NCBI GenBank assembly: GCA_001949185.1
Contig: BDGG01000004.1
Span: forward strand, 1,048,278 to 1,112,277
Direction: 5' to 3'
From: Ramazzottius varieornatus
Lineage: Eukaryota > Tardigrada > Eutardigrada > Parachela > Ramazzottiidae
Length of the DNA stretch: 64,000 bases
This document shows positions 1 to 12,200 of this stretch, piece by piece (the first letter of the stretch is position 1; each line of letters opens with the position of its first letter). The notes below the pieces were generated by a model that was not told the DNA's origin, did no database searches, and saw only the letters and a program-made list of their open reading frames with translations. A program made the position numbers and the translations under genes.

Positions 1-111
1 GCTTCGAGACGAGGGGAGAGGAGAAAGTGGAAGGTAAGATCATCGATATCTTTGCCTCCTTTATGGACGTAACTAATTAACAAGCATTGTTCCACTAAGT
101 CTTGCAATAGC

Positions 112-3100
112 ATGGATATAACAATGGACATGCTCGATTATGACATGAACGACGGCGGGCTCCCTTCTTCGGACATGCAAGACAACTATGCTGAGGCGAT
201 AATGCTGGACGACGCTGTTCCTAACAATGATGCTGTCGAATTAGCCAATCCACACAACAGCTATCCAGGCGCAACAGTAACAGCACGACCGGTTCTGGAG
301 ATCATCGAAAATGAAATTGCTAACCAGGTGGCAAAGAGAGGAGCTTCGCACAACGATACCCTACCCATCGGGCGTGTGGTTATCAAAACTGAGCAAAATG
401 ATGTGGAGTTGCAGGATAACTTCGGTGCAGCAACTGCAAGCGACCCTGTGGTTCCTCCGAAATACGCGGTCGTTTTCCTGGTGGAATCCACAGGCCGACT
501 TTCACGCCATATGGAGAAGATCAAAGCGGACTACTTGACGCCTATTTTACGACATTTTAGGGACGCCAATCAGGCATACAGCTCCGACTCGCCTATGTAT
601 GCTGTGTGTTTATACTGACAGAGTCTGATGCTGATAATAAGTGAAACTGCACAGCGAACGTTCTTTTTCATATTTTAGCGTCATTTTGTAGTCAAGATTT
701 AGTTTTCTGGACTGGCAGCTTCAGTAACGAATGCTTTCGTAGTGCGGGATGGGCCAAGGATGCCTACTATGGATTTGTGGCGTTCAGATCAACAGGTGAG
801 TTCGAGTGGAAGTGGACAGCATTAGGTACGACTTATGTATGTTCGTATGACTGGCACTGTTGATTACAGATGCAACTCCGGGAAAGGAAGTCAATTGTTC
901 CACGAAACCAACCGATAACGAGGAGATGGCGCTGAGGAACATCGAGAAACTTCATGCTGCTAGCACGTCCTTGCTATGCAGCCACCGAGTTTGTCTGTTA
1001 GAAGCTTTCGCAGCGGGGCTGCATTGTCTGGATACCGTCCAGTCCACTTACATGACAAATGCCCAACACGTCGAGAAGCATTTTATCCTGCTTTGCCAGT
1101 CCGAGCCTCTAGAAGAGCCACAGTCCTACAGCAAAAACACAACGTCCTTCCATTTGAACTCTCTCGCCGACGTTCCAGCGGTCCTTCTCGATGCCCGTGT
1201 CCACCTCTCCCTCATAGCCACTCGGAACATAGCAACTCTTCATAAACTCGTCGCTGCTTGTCAGGACCCATTGTCCGCCATGGAAACTTCGGCCGCAACC
1301 GACGAACGACACCTTGTCCTCTTGAACGGTAGGCAAGGAACCATTTGGAAACTTATATTTATTTTCTGCTGATGTCTGAGGAAAATCTTTTCAGGGCTCT
1401 CCATCCGTCCACCGCCTCCTATTACCGTCAAAACCTCTCCCGAAAGAGTGGCTTCACCAGCCGCACTTCCACCCGCTCCCGTCGTCGGATCGCTCCTAAA
1501 GAACGAGCTGATCGCGGCGTATGTTTCCTCGCCTTTAAGCATTCGTACACCGTTGAGTCAGCAATCGGTGCTCAGTGTTGAGACTATAACAAGTCCCACA
1601 CCGGTAGATAACAAACCAAACACGCTGCAACCTGCTTCAGAACCATATGCTAAAGCGGAGTCACCGGCAGTAGTCAAAACACCACAGCCAGAAATTACGA
1701 TACCGTCCACTCCAGATAACTTGGCCAACTTGGTCAAGAATAGCGAAAGTCCGCGACCACAACTGACGCCCGGCAATCCAGTACCAACACAACAAGGCGC
1801 CTCTCCCATACCTTCGTATGCGGCGATGAAGGTGAACAGCCCGAGTGTGACAGTTGGCTCTCCACTTCCCCAGGCTCTACCGCAGCCACGATTGCCCATT
1901 CCCATTCCGGTTCCCAACATCGCCCTTACTCCAAACATTTCCGGAGCAGTTCCGCTGATGCCTCCTGGTCCCTCACCGTTAATGAATACCGGTAAGAGTG
2001 TGAACTCGACTCGGCTTAGTCGAGATACTTTTCAAAATCGAAAGCTGCTGCGCGATATTCCCAGCAACCGTCAGCCACCTGCATCCGTGTTTGTGATAAA
2101 CAACCAGGCGGAGAGTATGCAGGTCCACAAAACGCTGTAGCAGTTTGTAGTCTAAGCGTTTCAAGCGTCACAAGAAATTGATATACAAACATGCGAAACT
2201 CTGATCGATATCATTGGCTAAAAAGAAGAAAGACATATCTTTCTTAGCAGGAAGACCTCCGCACGTTTCGGTTTCGGACTTGTACAACGTCGCGCGGACT
2301 GCCGGGCAAGATACTTTGGGTCGACCACTGATGGGTAATCCCGGAATGCCAAATACAAGCAATGCTTTGGCGGCTCTGCAGCAGAATGCTGGCATGCTGA
2401 TTAGTCAGCTGAGCAATCCGTCTCCCGTACCTGTACCCACCACGCTACCGAGAGTCGTGAATGAGCGCTGCGTTGTTTGGGACGGTTTAGTCGAGTGGGT
2501 GAACCAAGAAAGCCGTATGTCAAGACAGATGAACCAGCAACCTTGTGAGGTGTGGGTCCCCATGAACGATATTATGTAAGTAATGTTCTGGTTTCATCGT
2601 TTACAGTACCAAGACTTCTTTGCTTATGGGTTGCTCTTCAGTAAAGCGGAACGCTGGCCACAGAAGTTGACCATCCAGTTCCTTCCGCGCAGTTTCTCCC
2701 AAGCCATCCATCCATACATGAGTGACCCGGTGAAAGTATTCTTCCAGTTCAAGCCTGCACCAAATGGAGACCAGAGCGCCATCAAGGAACTACACGAGCA
2801 TTTCATGCGCCGATCGGCCGTTGCAACTTTCGGCTGTATTCTGATTCCAAACAATTTATCGAACCCTGTGAACCCACTTGTCATTGTAAGTTCAGTCGAA
2901 GTTAGACCTTATACGTTCTAGTCATTTGTAGTTAAGTCATTTCCACGTGATGATTAATCTTGTTACAGACCAATATGGGAAAACCCAACGAGGCGCCCTT
3001 GCAACTGGAACTTCGCGTTATCGTGTTTGTCTTCAACGTCAAAGCCGGCCAATTTCAAGGATGGATTCCGCGCGAGCAGGGCGGCTTTGTTGACGCTTTG

Positions 3101-3785
3101 CGGCACATTACGCAGGCTACAGCTAACCAGCAGCGTCAACTTAGCCAGAACCAGTTGCAGCCGCAACAACAAGCTCAACAAGGAATGCCAGGTAAATGTC
3201 CACGATCGACATTCGCAGTCGAAGCATAGTCTTTTCTGTCCATTTTCATTGTTTCCTCTCGCAGGCGTGATACCTGCGCTTCAACAACGCACCATGCCTA
3301 TTCCTCAACAGCAGCAAGCATTCGGTAGTAACCCCAACATGATGGAGGCTTCGCAATACGGCACTATGCTCCAACAACAACAGTCCAACCAACAGCAACA
3401 ACAGCAGCAAGTAATGCAAATGAACACCCAACAACAGCAACAGCAACAGCAGCTAGTGAACCTAGGTGGGTACGGGAACATGTACGGTGCGGGTGGAAAC
3501 CCTCAGATGAATCCTCAGACATTAACCCAGGAACAGTCCATGCGTCTACAGCAGCAGCAACAACAACAACAGCAGCAGCAGCAGCAGCAGCAGTTGCAGC
3601 AGTCTCATCAACAGCAACAGGCTCAACAGCAGCACATGCAAAGGTTCTTACAGCAGCAGGTCCACCAACAACAACAGCAACAACAGATGCATCAGCAACA
3701 AGGAAGTGCTGCTCAACCACAAGATCCGCAGTTGCGTCAGTTGCTACAGAATTCTAGCCCGCGATTACCCGGAGGACAACTTTAA
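112..3785 (+). CDS. MED25: Mediator complex subunit 25 (MED25), 8 coding exons
   Basis: MED25 is a nuclear Mediator subunit that links activators to RNA polymerase II. After an acidic N-terminal extension of about 115 residues comes a VWA-like start (YAVVFLVEST, about residue 122). A long Pro/Ser/Thr-rich linker follows. The ACID/PTOV activator-binding domain contains CVVWDGLVEW, KAERWPQKLTIQFLP and GWIPREQGGFVDALRH, each matching human MED25. The protein ends in a Gln-rich tail closing with QLRQLLQNSSP, like the human NPQLRSLL stretch. Exons: 112-~605, ~692-795, 870-1328, 1395-~2114, ~2251-2575, 2642-2885, 2969-3191, 3265-3785. Phases agree from exon 5 onward and for exons 2-4. The first donor is ambiguous because several GT dinucleotides lie at 604-609, as are the exon 4/5 borders. 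The N-terminal extension is longer than in vertebrates, where the VWA domain begins near residue 15. Confidence 0.93.
3369..3702 (+). repeat. CAG/CAA glutamine-coding tract in MED25 last exon
   Basis: Mixed CAG/CAA triplets encode several Gln runs; the longest is 15 residues near 3550-3594. The interspersed CAA codons suggest selection for the polyGln peptide rather than a recent pure-CAG expansion. Glutamine-rich tails are usual in MED25. Confidence 0.9.
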
Positions 3786-4134
3786 TTTATTTTGTTTTAT
3801 CCGTTTCAAAGTGAAACTATATTTTGCTCCAGCAACATACTCGTTATGAACCAAGACCTCGTGGTTTACCGGTGTCGCTCCGATATTTTATCTGTTTTTA
3901 TCGTTTTATTTTTTGTCACCTCATTTGCTGCTGCTTCTGTTTTGGTGGCCAGTTATGTTTGTCTGGCTGATTATTTGATGAATTTTATGACTGCTTGTTT
4001 TATGAATTTATGAAATTCTTACTGTTTCAAAGTTCAAGTTGACTTTTTGTCTTCAAAGTCATTCAGCAGCTAATATTAATAGGTCAATTGAAATTTCCTA
4101 GAGTTCTGCGGCAAAAGCAAGCAAGCGATTTTTG
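3786..4134. other. Tail-to-tail spacer between MED25 and FERRY3
   Basis: About 350 bp, AT-rich on the MED25 side, must hold both 3' UTRs. I see no perfect AATAAA for MED25. Open frames here are short and resemble nothing I recognise. Confidence 0.6.
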
Positions 4135-5571
4135 CTAACTGGTGGATAGTTTTATTAGTGGCGTCGAACTTCGGAAGATCATTTGGAGCATTTCGCTCAT
4201 CTCCACATGAATATTTTCCGGTGTGTTATGCGGTAATAAAAACTGGACCGTCTTCGATCCATCATCAGACAAGCTGGACATCTCGATCATGAAACCTTTC
4301 ACACATTTGAAAACTAGTTCTGCTCGCTTTTGACACCAGGCCGAAGTCATAAAGGGCTGGAAGCTGATCAGTAGAAAAAGAGGAACCGTCACTACGGACA
4401 CATCAAAGTCCCACACCAAACGCATAACATTACGCATGGCTAGGATCGCCGGATGCCTTCCGTTGAGTTCTTCGTTGTTCAAAGCTTCCATCTTTGAGCC
4501 TTGCAAGAGAACATGGAATAGGAGGTGAACTTCCCGAAGACAACTGTGTTTAGTGACAATGACGTCTCCACTTTCCCACGGATCTTTCGTATTGCGGGCT
4601 TCCACGATCTGTTCTTCGAAAGGGGGAAAATGCAATTCAGGCCACATCGAGCATAAACTGGCCACGTTCTTCCATAAACCGCTCGAACAATCCCACTGGT
4701 CGACAATGAGTACCAGACCTTGTAAGGTCTTGGAGTAGAGATTCATGCAAGTTTGAAGATGTAGTGGATCGTAACCACTTTCAGTACTCTCCACTCGCTG
4801 AAGAAACGATGTCGCTTGTCCCACGATCAAACGAACATTCATCGTCTTCTTCAACTGCCCACCTAGATGGATCGTATAACTCGATTCTTTCCGCTCTGGA
4901 CCGGCTACCAAATCCCCTGCAAAGACAAACGTTCCTACTTACAGTAGTACTGTAGATAACACTTATACCTTATGACTTATAGCAAACCGAGTATGTGGCA
5001 TGAAGCGTGAATCGGTCACACTCTAAGTTTCGCCAAACGACGTCATCGCGGAATGTGAATCAGGCGTGACCGATTCATCCTGTTTGGCCCTCATTGGATG
5101 AAAATTCAGACGTACCTTCGTCCGCAAGAAAATCGATGTCATCCTCTTTGAACTGCTCTCTGCTGTTTTCTCTGCTGTGTCGAAAAGTTCGCTTCATCTT
5201 GGTTATGCTGTCATACTGCTTCTTGACAAAGTCCACAAATTCCAGTCGTTGAGCCATTTGGACGCGAGAGAGCAGGTAATTTCCATAACTGGTTCGCTTG
5301 CGCAGAACAGCTGCGTAGCTCCGCTCCTGAGACACGAGTGGCCGCCAGTGATCACAATGCATCAATGCGTGAAACTGCTCATGGAACGTCAGCAGGCTTT
5401 GAACCCTGGTACGAATCTTTTGCTCTTGCTCCTCCTTTTCCTTCGCACTATTGTCGGAGTGGGTCTGCCAGGCCGAAGCGATCCGATCAACATCCGCTGA
5501 TTCCAAACGATCCTTTTCGGAAGCCATCGGTGCTGTTAGCAAAATTTGATAGAAACGCTGGAGGGAGCCCA
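4135..5571 (-). CDS. FERRY3: FERRY complex subunit 3 (C12orf4 homologue), 5' end missing
   Basis: The human homologue is a subunit of the five-protein FERRY complex, a Rab5 effector that carries mRNAs on early endosomes. Two exons read on the minus strand, 5571-5116 and 4916-4135, joined in phase (donor GAAG|GTACGT, acceptor TTTGCAG). The last 150 residues match human C12orf4 closely: WCQKRAELVFKCVKGFMIEM and TVQFLLPHN, ending in a short Ser/Thr tail. Upstream, SYTIHLGGQLKKTMNVRL and FPPFEEQI match the same protein, and FHEQFHALMH corresponds to its central DLIH region. The first exon starts at an acceptor (TTCTCCAG) with phase 1, so at least one upstream exon, about 60-100 residues of the beta-rich N-terminus, is not located. 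It should lie between 5572 and the next gene. Confidence 0.92.
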
Positions 5572-6291
5572 CTGGAGAACAGAATCACGTAGCAAAGTTG
5601 GTCACTACACGACTTCAAGGAATGGTGTCCGAACCGCAAGTGCGAAGAAACTGCTTCAGGAATCAGGACGTTGCGGCTGATCCAGCAATGGTGCATGCGA
5701 TGGCCATCCAATGGCTTATCACACTGAGCTGTTGGCGGGCCATTCCGGTGATTGCTTCACAGCCACGGGCTTACGACTAACAAATATTTCGCAAACTCAC
5801 GCTTCGAACACTCGAATTTTTCTAAATTTTCTCTTCGCACAGTTCGCAGACTCGCAGTTCGCACGTGGCACTATAAGTTTGGCAGTGAAAGCCTCCTTCT
5901 CACTTCTCAGTTTCTGCATCTGTTCGTCCATGGGGGTTTGCAACTGCGGTTAGAACACCCACGGCTATGTTTTGATGCTTTCCGACAGGGTGTACAAGAA
6001 CTGTTGGGTGGCGGAACGACGTACAGCTTCGATGGCATGCTGAAGCATCCGAGGAGACAAGCACAACGGTAAGCGAAATGCGATAATGTGTGGTTTCAGT
6101 GTTTAAATAAGTGCAGCTGTACGAAATGTCTGAGGTATCATGGTCCTTGAACGGATTGTTGTGTGTTGTTGTTGCTCTAAGAAACCACTGCGGCTGAAGG
6201 CCAAGTCAGAGTTCCTGCACACGTGTATAGTTGCTTAATCAGCGGATACGTGGTTTTATGATATAGTTATGGTGATATACCTTCCGTATTG
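5572..6291. other. Divergent spacer with a possible 5' UTR exon
   Basis: This stretch lies between FERRY3 (-) and the coiled-coil gene (+). A strong plus-strand donor (ACAACG|GTAAGC) at 6069 follows an open frame from 5752. Spliced to an acceptor at 6304 (CTCTTGCAG), it would not keep the downstream frame open, so it could only be untranslated leader or belong to an unseen transcript. The missing 5' coding exon of FERRY3 must also be here or overlap the next gene; I could not identify it. Confidence 0.35.
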
Positions 6292-9200
6292 ATGACTCTT
6301 GCAGCGCACGCGCTGAAGGCAAAATCAGGCATCACGGAAGAACAAGGAGCGACCTCGGATAGTGATCCGCATCTGCATATTTCGTCCGAATGTGGCAATA
6401 ACTCTGCATGGAACTACGGCCATACGCACCCTATCATCCCTCCGCACACGTCACCGGAAGTTGAAGTTGAACGCCGTCTTTCTACGCTATCCTGTTCGCC
6501 GTTCTCTTCCCAGAAGAAGAAGCCTAAAGATGTTTCCAAAGACCTCTTGCTGATTACCAGTCTACCTGTGAGCTTTTTTCAGGTCGGAGAACGTTTCTTA
6601 TATGAATATCGCAATTTTGTATTTCAAACGCTGTTCGTATTCCAGGAAGATCGAACGGTCGTGTGCTCGTTGGTGCAGGATTCTCCAAAACCTCCAGTCG
6701 AGTTGGACAAGGCGGGTGAAGTGGCACCGGAGGTCAAAATGGCCGAAGTTCCGGGAAACGTTTCATCGGAAAAGATCAAGTTTAGCGAACCACTTCCGGC
6801 TCCAGCACAACCAGTTGAGGTGCATGACGGCAGTGACTCAGTAGGTGGCCCGCTTCTCTCAAGCTCGCAGGACGACGAAAGGATGCAGCTGTCACGGGAT
6901 AACATACGTTTGACTACGCAAGTGAAGCTCCTCATGGCTTCTTCGGAAGACGTTCTTCGTGAGAAAGTGGAGCTTCAGACCAGGCTCCGAAGCGTAGAAG
7001 CCCAGAACTCTGCCATCAACGCTTCTCTGCAGTCCTTAGTAGAAGCTCGCCAAGTCGCCGTCAACGATCTAGCTGCCTTCAAGAGCACATACACCTCTGT
7101 AGTACAGAGGCTGGAGGACACCGAGAAGAAGTTGCTGAAACAAGACAACGAAATTACAATCCAGCAAACTCGTACCAAAACGTTGCAGAAGAAGGTCGAG
7201 CTTCTTCGTGGGGAGTTGAGTATTCAGAAGGTGGACGAAGAAGAGAAGGCGGGTGTCATCCAAGCCTTGAAAGCAAAGATTTCTAGCCAGCAAATGGATA
7301 TCGAGCGGTTACAGCAGGAGAAGGAAAGACAAGCTCTCACGAAGAAAATGATGGATAAGAAGCAGACGGCAGTAGATGAGCTGGAAAGGGAGCAGCTTCT
7401 GCAAGAGTTGACGAAAGTAAAGAAGGACTACCAGCAAGCGCAGGAAGACGTGAGGAGAATGGTCGATCAAAGTATGACTCAGAAACTTCAACACGATGCG
7501 CTGCGGCGCGAGAACAGTAAACTGTCTCGGGAAATCATCGACTTGCAGCATGCAGCGGTCAAAGACAAAACGGGCTTTCTGAAACAGCTGGAACGGGTGG
7601 AAGCTGAGCAGCGTCAACGTGAAGCGGAATTACTCCGGTAAAGCTTTCCAAATGGCTCTGTTGATCAGAGCCACCCCTTAGTTGGAATTCGACGATTGCG
7701 CGATTTGATCAGGGTGATTCTTTCTCGAGTGTGTTAATCCGCTCAAGTCGTGCAACAGTACCAAAACTTATACTATTATTGGAGTTTTTCGTTCATACTT
7801 TTGCAGCAGTTCCGAGAAGAGTTTAGCCACGAAGAAGGAGGGCAACGGCGTTCGCGTCATCAACGAAAACGAATGGAGTCGCTTAGCCCAGCTGCTCTCC
7901 CGCAGCGATGGACTGGAAGCGGAATTGACCGCGACGAAGACCGAAGCGCAAGATATTCGTCAACGACTTCTAATGGTGGAAGATGACCGGAAGGATCTAC
8001 TACGACGCGTCGTGGTAGCTGAAAAGAGCGTTGAAGAGCGCGATGCCACTATCGAGTTCCTCAATCGAAGGCTCGACAGCGCCAACCAGCGACTGAACGA
8101 CACCAAGGTTCAGCTTAACCAGATGGAGAGCATCTCTCGTCAATATTCCGTCGTGACGGTCAATCTTGATGCTGTGACCGCCGAGAAAGAAAACTTAGTC
8201 CATGAAAGAGCAGCTTTAGAAACCACGTTGACTTCTTTGCGGAAACAGCTGAACGAGAGTCAACAAGGAATTTCGGTGTTTAGGAAAGAGATGCAAGAAG
8301 TCAAGTCTGTGAACAAGTCCTTGAGCGAAAATGTCTTGTCTTTACAACAGGAGAAAACAGCGAAAGAGACGGAGGCGAACAATGTTCGAGCTGAGTACCA
8401 CACTCTAATGGGGAAATATAGCGAGGTCACGCAGCAGTTGGCACTGACCGAAGTCGGGTTGGAAGAACTGAGAAGGCTGAAAGAGTCCTTGCAGACTACG
8501 GAAGTGGAGCTGACAGCATGGAAGGAAGCAGCGGCAGCTTGGCAGAGTTACAGCGAGCATTTGAGTGTCAAACCAGAGAGTGTCACTTCGGAAACCCAAA
8601 GCGACCCGGTGGAAGATGAACGACTAGTCCAATTACAGTCTGGAATGTCCGAGCTGGAAAGAAATTGTTCGAATCTGCAAGCTGCTTACCAGCAAGCGAC
8701 CGAGGCACTGGCGAATGCGGAAGGAAGGATACGTGAGCTGGAGGAGACAGGAAGAACGTTGGAGGAACAGTGCGCTACCTACAACACAGCCTGTCAGCGG
8801 CTGCAGGGGGAAGTGGAGATTGCAAGAGAGGAAACTGATCGCTACGCCGGCTCTTTACAGTCGGAACAGCAGCACAGTAGGCAGCTGGTGTTGCAGTTGC
8901 AGAATGTGAGCGGCTACAAAGAAGAGCGAGATGCTTTACAGGAGAGATGCGACGCCCTGGCTTCTCAGACTTCTCAGCTCACCGTAAGCAGTTTACAAAT
9001 CTATGGACTGACATAACAACTCCCCAATAACATTAGACTTGGAGTATTGCTTATTTTTGTAGGAGGAAGTAGCCAGAGTGGCAGGTGAGAAGGAACACTT
9101 GTCGAAACAGCTGACGGAAGAAATCCAACGGGCGACGCAGCGACTCAGTGAGCACGCAGAAGAACATCGGACCATTGTGGCGACCTTCGAAGCGACTATA

Positions 9201-12200
9201 GAGGAGATGAACCAAGCCGTGGCACAGCACGATGAACAATGGAAGGCGTACCTGCAGTCTCAAACAGCAACTATTGCGGCAGAGAAGTCTACCTTGCAAG
9301 AACATGTGTCCCAGTTGAACGCAACTATCGAAGACCTGAAAAGACTTCAACAAGAAACCGCGTCGGTGAGTGGAAGTTATGCGCACGCTTTGGTCCATAT
9401 CGAAGTACAGCAAACGGAGGGTCTGCAAGTACTGCAGGAACGATGCGATGTTCTCACATTGCAAGTCGCTCGACTCACGGTCAGTTTCTCCGATGTTAGA
9501 TGTGCTTGTGTTTTGCTGCGTTATTGGCCAGTTTTGTTGAACTGAGCGTATGCTACTAAGGTGTTTTATTTTGTTTTGTTAGCAGGACACAATATCAAAG
9601 ACTGAGAGCGAAGCAGCCAGTGTCATGGAAGGTAAGAATGCCGAAATACTAGAGCTACAGCAGCGACTCAACCAACACGAAAAGGAACATGGAGCAACAG
9701 TGACAGCATTCGAAGCGACCATTGCTGAGATGAACCAAGCTGTGGCACAACATGACGAACAGTGGGAGGTTTTCCTTCGGTCGCAGACAGCGTCCTTTGA
9801 AGCAGAGAAGGTCGTCATACAAGAAAACGTTAATCGATTGACCGAAGTTGTCGAAGTCCTGAAGCAGCAACAACAAGAATGCGAAAAGCCGAGGGAAGAC
9901 GAAACAAGATCTGCGGTAGACGGCGAAATACAACAAGCGGAAGTGGCACGGGTGCTGGGGGAGAAATGCAATAGTCTCGCCTCACAGGTCGCTCTCCTCT
10001 CGGTAAGAGTTTGATTGTTTCCAGTTTTGAACGGTGAATCTGTACACCTATTTGGTCAAATTATTGACCGGTTCCCAATTATTGGCCACCCGTTTATTTC
10101 GGCGATCCGTGCCTCGATCGACTTGTCTGAAGTTTATTCACATGGCTTATGAATCTGTGAGGTCTAATAGATGAAGCTAAAACAGTCGGCCTCTTAGTTG
10201 GCTCAAAAAGTGGGTGACTAACAATTAGGAACCGGCCAATAATCAGTTCAAGAACGTATGTGGCATTAATTTTTGTTTTGTTTACAGGAAACAACAGCAA
10301 AGTTCCAAACGGAGAACGCTCAGTTGAGAGAGAACTACAACCAAGAAACCGAAAGACATCATCAGTTCGTGAGCCAACTGGAAGAAAGTCATCGCACTGC
10401 TGTAGCAGCCTTTGAAGCGACCATCGCAGAAATGAGCCAAGCTGTTGCACAACACGACGAGCAGTGGAAGGAGTACCTCCGCTCCGAGACGGCAATCTTC
10501 GACCACGAGAAACGTACTCTGCAGGAACAAATCGTCCACCTGAACGGTGTCATCGAAGGCCTGAGAAGTCAGCAGGAAGTAGATCAGCTGCAGGATGACC
10601 AAAATAAGGTAACCATGGCTCATAGTCAGAACACCGAATCATCGGAAGTACTGCAAGAACGGTGCAGCGCTTTATCCTTACAACTAGCGCATCTCACGGT
10701 CAGTCGTTATCAGGCCGAGCGAAGCGAGGCCCTTTTAAGTCAGTCGAGATTTCAATGGACGATCAGGTTGTTCGAGCTTCCAGATATCGCAACCTCTGTA
10801 CTGAAAACAAGTACGCAACGTGATCCGAGCAGCAAAAGTTTTCACTCGCAAAACTTGCGCTTCTTTGCTTCTGCTCGGCCTTCCCAGTGGTCAGAACCAC
10901 TTGCTAGTTATAAAAACTTGATGACGCCTGTCGAACTTTCTTGGTTGTAAGCTTATCTGCGAATCCGTTTTTTTAAAGGAGGAGATAGCGAGGGTGGAAG
11001 GTGAAAAGAGCCGGTTGACCGTGGAGAACACTGGCATGACTCGCCAGTTGAATGAAGTCAGGTCTCAGCTGGAACAAGTTTCCTTCCAGCAGAAGGAACA
11101 AGAAAGACTTGGAACAGAGTCAGTGGAAAAGCACAAAGTAGATGTAGAAGCATGGTCGGCGGAAGTTGAGAGGTTGCGACAGCTTCTAACGCAACAGGAA
11201 GAAAGACACCAAGCTAGTGTAGCGACCTTCGAAGCGTCCATAACCGAAATGAACCAAGCTGTCGCCCAGCACGACGAAGAATGGAAAGAGTATCTGCGGT
11301 CCCAGACGGAAGTTTTAGAGCAAGAAAAGTCAGTTCTACAAGAAGAAGTTCGTCGGCTGAACTCTCAAATCGAAGACCTTCAAAGACGCCTGGAAGAGAC
11401 ACCAGCACAAATGACGACCGTGGAACGGTCGAACAACCAAGGTGGAGCTGAAGGGAGCGAGGCGCAGCAAGGTAAGCTGGAGCCCGCTGGATATGTTGAA
11501 CCCATCGTAGAGCAAAGGATCATGCTTGAAGAAGAACTGCAGAACCTGTACAATGAACACGCGGTGGCTGAACCGGAAGACGAATGGCAGCAGCGTCTTG
11601 AAGATGAACGAAAGCAGTGGCAAGATCAGCTGGCTTCCGTGACCAGTCAAGCTGAAGATCGGTTGAAGGAGACACAGAACAGTTTGGAGAATGCAGTGAA
11701 CGAGAGCACCTGGATGAAGGTGCAGATGGAAGAACTGCAAAGTCAACTGCATAGTCGGGAAGAAGAGTTGCAGAGAGTGAAGGAACTTTTGAAGCATACT
11801 GTCGCGTTGGACAAGTTCGACGAAGTGCCGCAGGAGAAGAAGTCTTTGTCGGTCGCTTGCTCTGCTTTACAGGAACAAGTCGCTTCTGTGAAGCACGAGG
11901 TGGAGACCCTGCGGTCACAACAAGAGTCAGCGGGAAGTGCCGCTATGGCCCAACCGGAAGTGATCAACGAAGGAGTGCAGTCACAGTTGATAAGCTTGGA
12001 GGATGAGGTGGATTCACTCCGAAGTATGAAGAAGGGCCTGGAAGAGAAGGTTTTGGCTTTGGAAGAAGAAGTGACGCGCTTGAATAACCAGTCAAGCCTT
12101 ACTCTTCAACAGACTGTGACTGGGTATGAGCAGCGCGTGGCAGCGTTCAATCAAGAATGGCAGACATATGTTAGTCAACAAGCCACAACCTTCGAAGAGG

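Noticed and set aside
3364..3720. Minus-strand frame rich in Ala/Val opposite the MED25 glutamine tract
   Set aside because: It is the antisense reading of CAG/CAA repeats and has no independent support.
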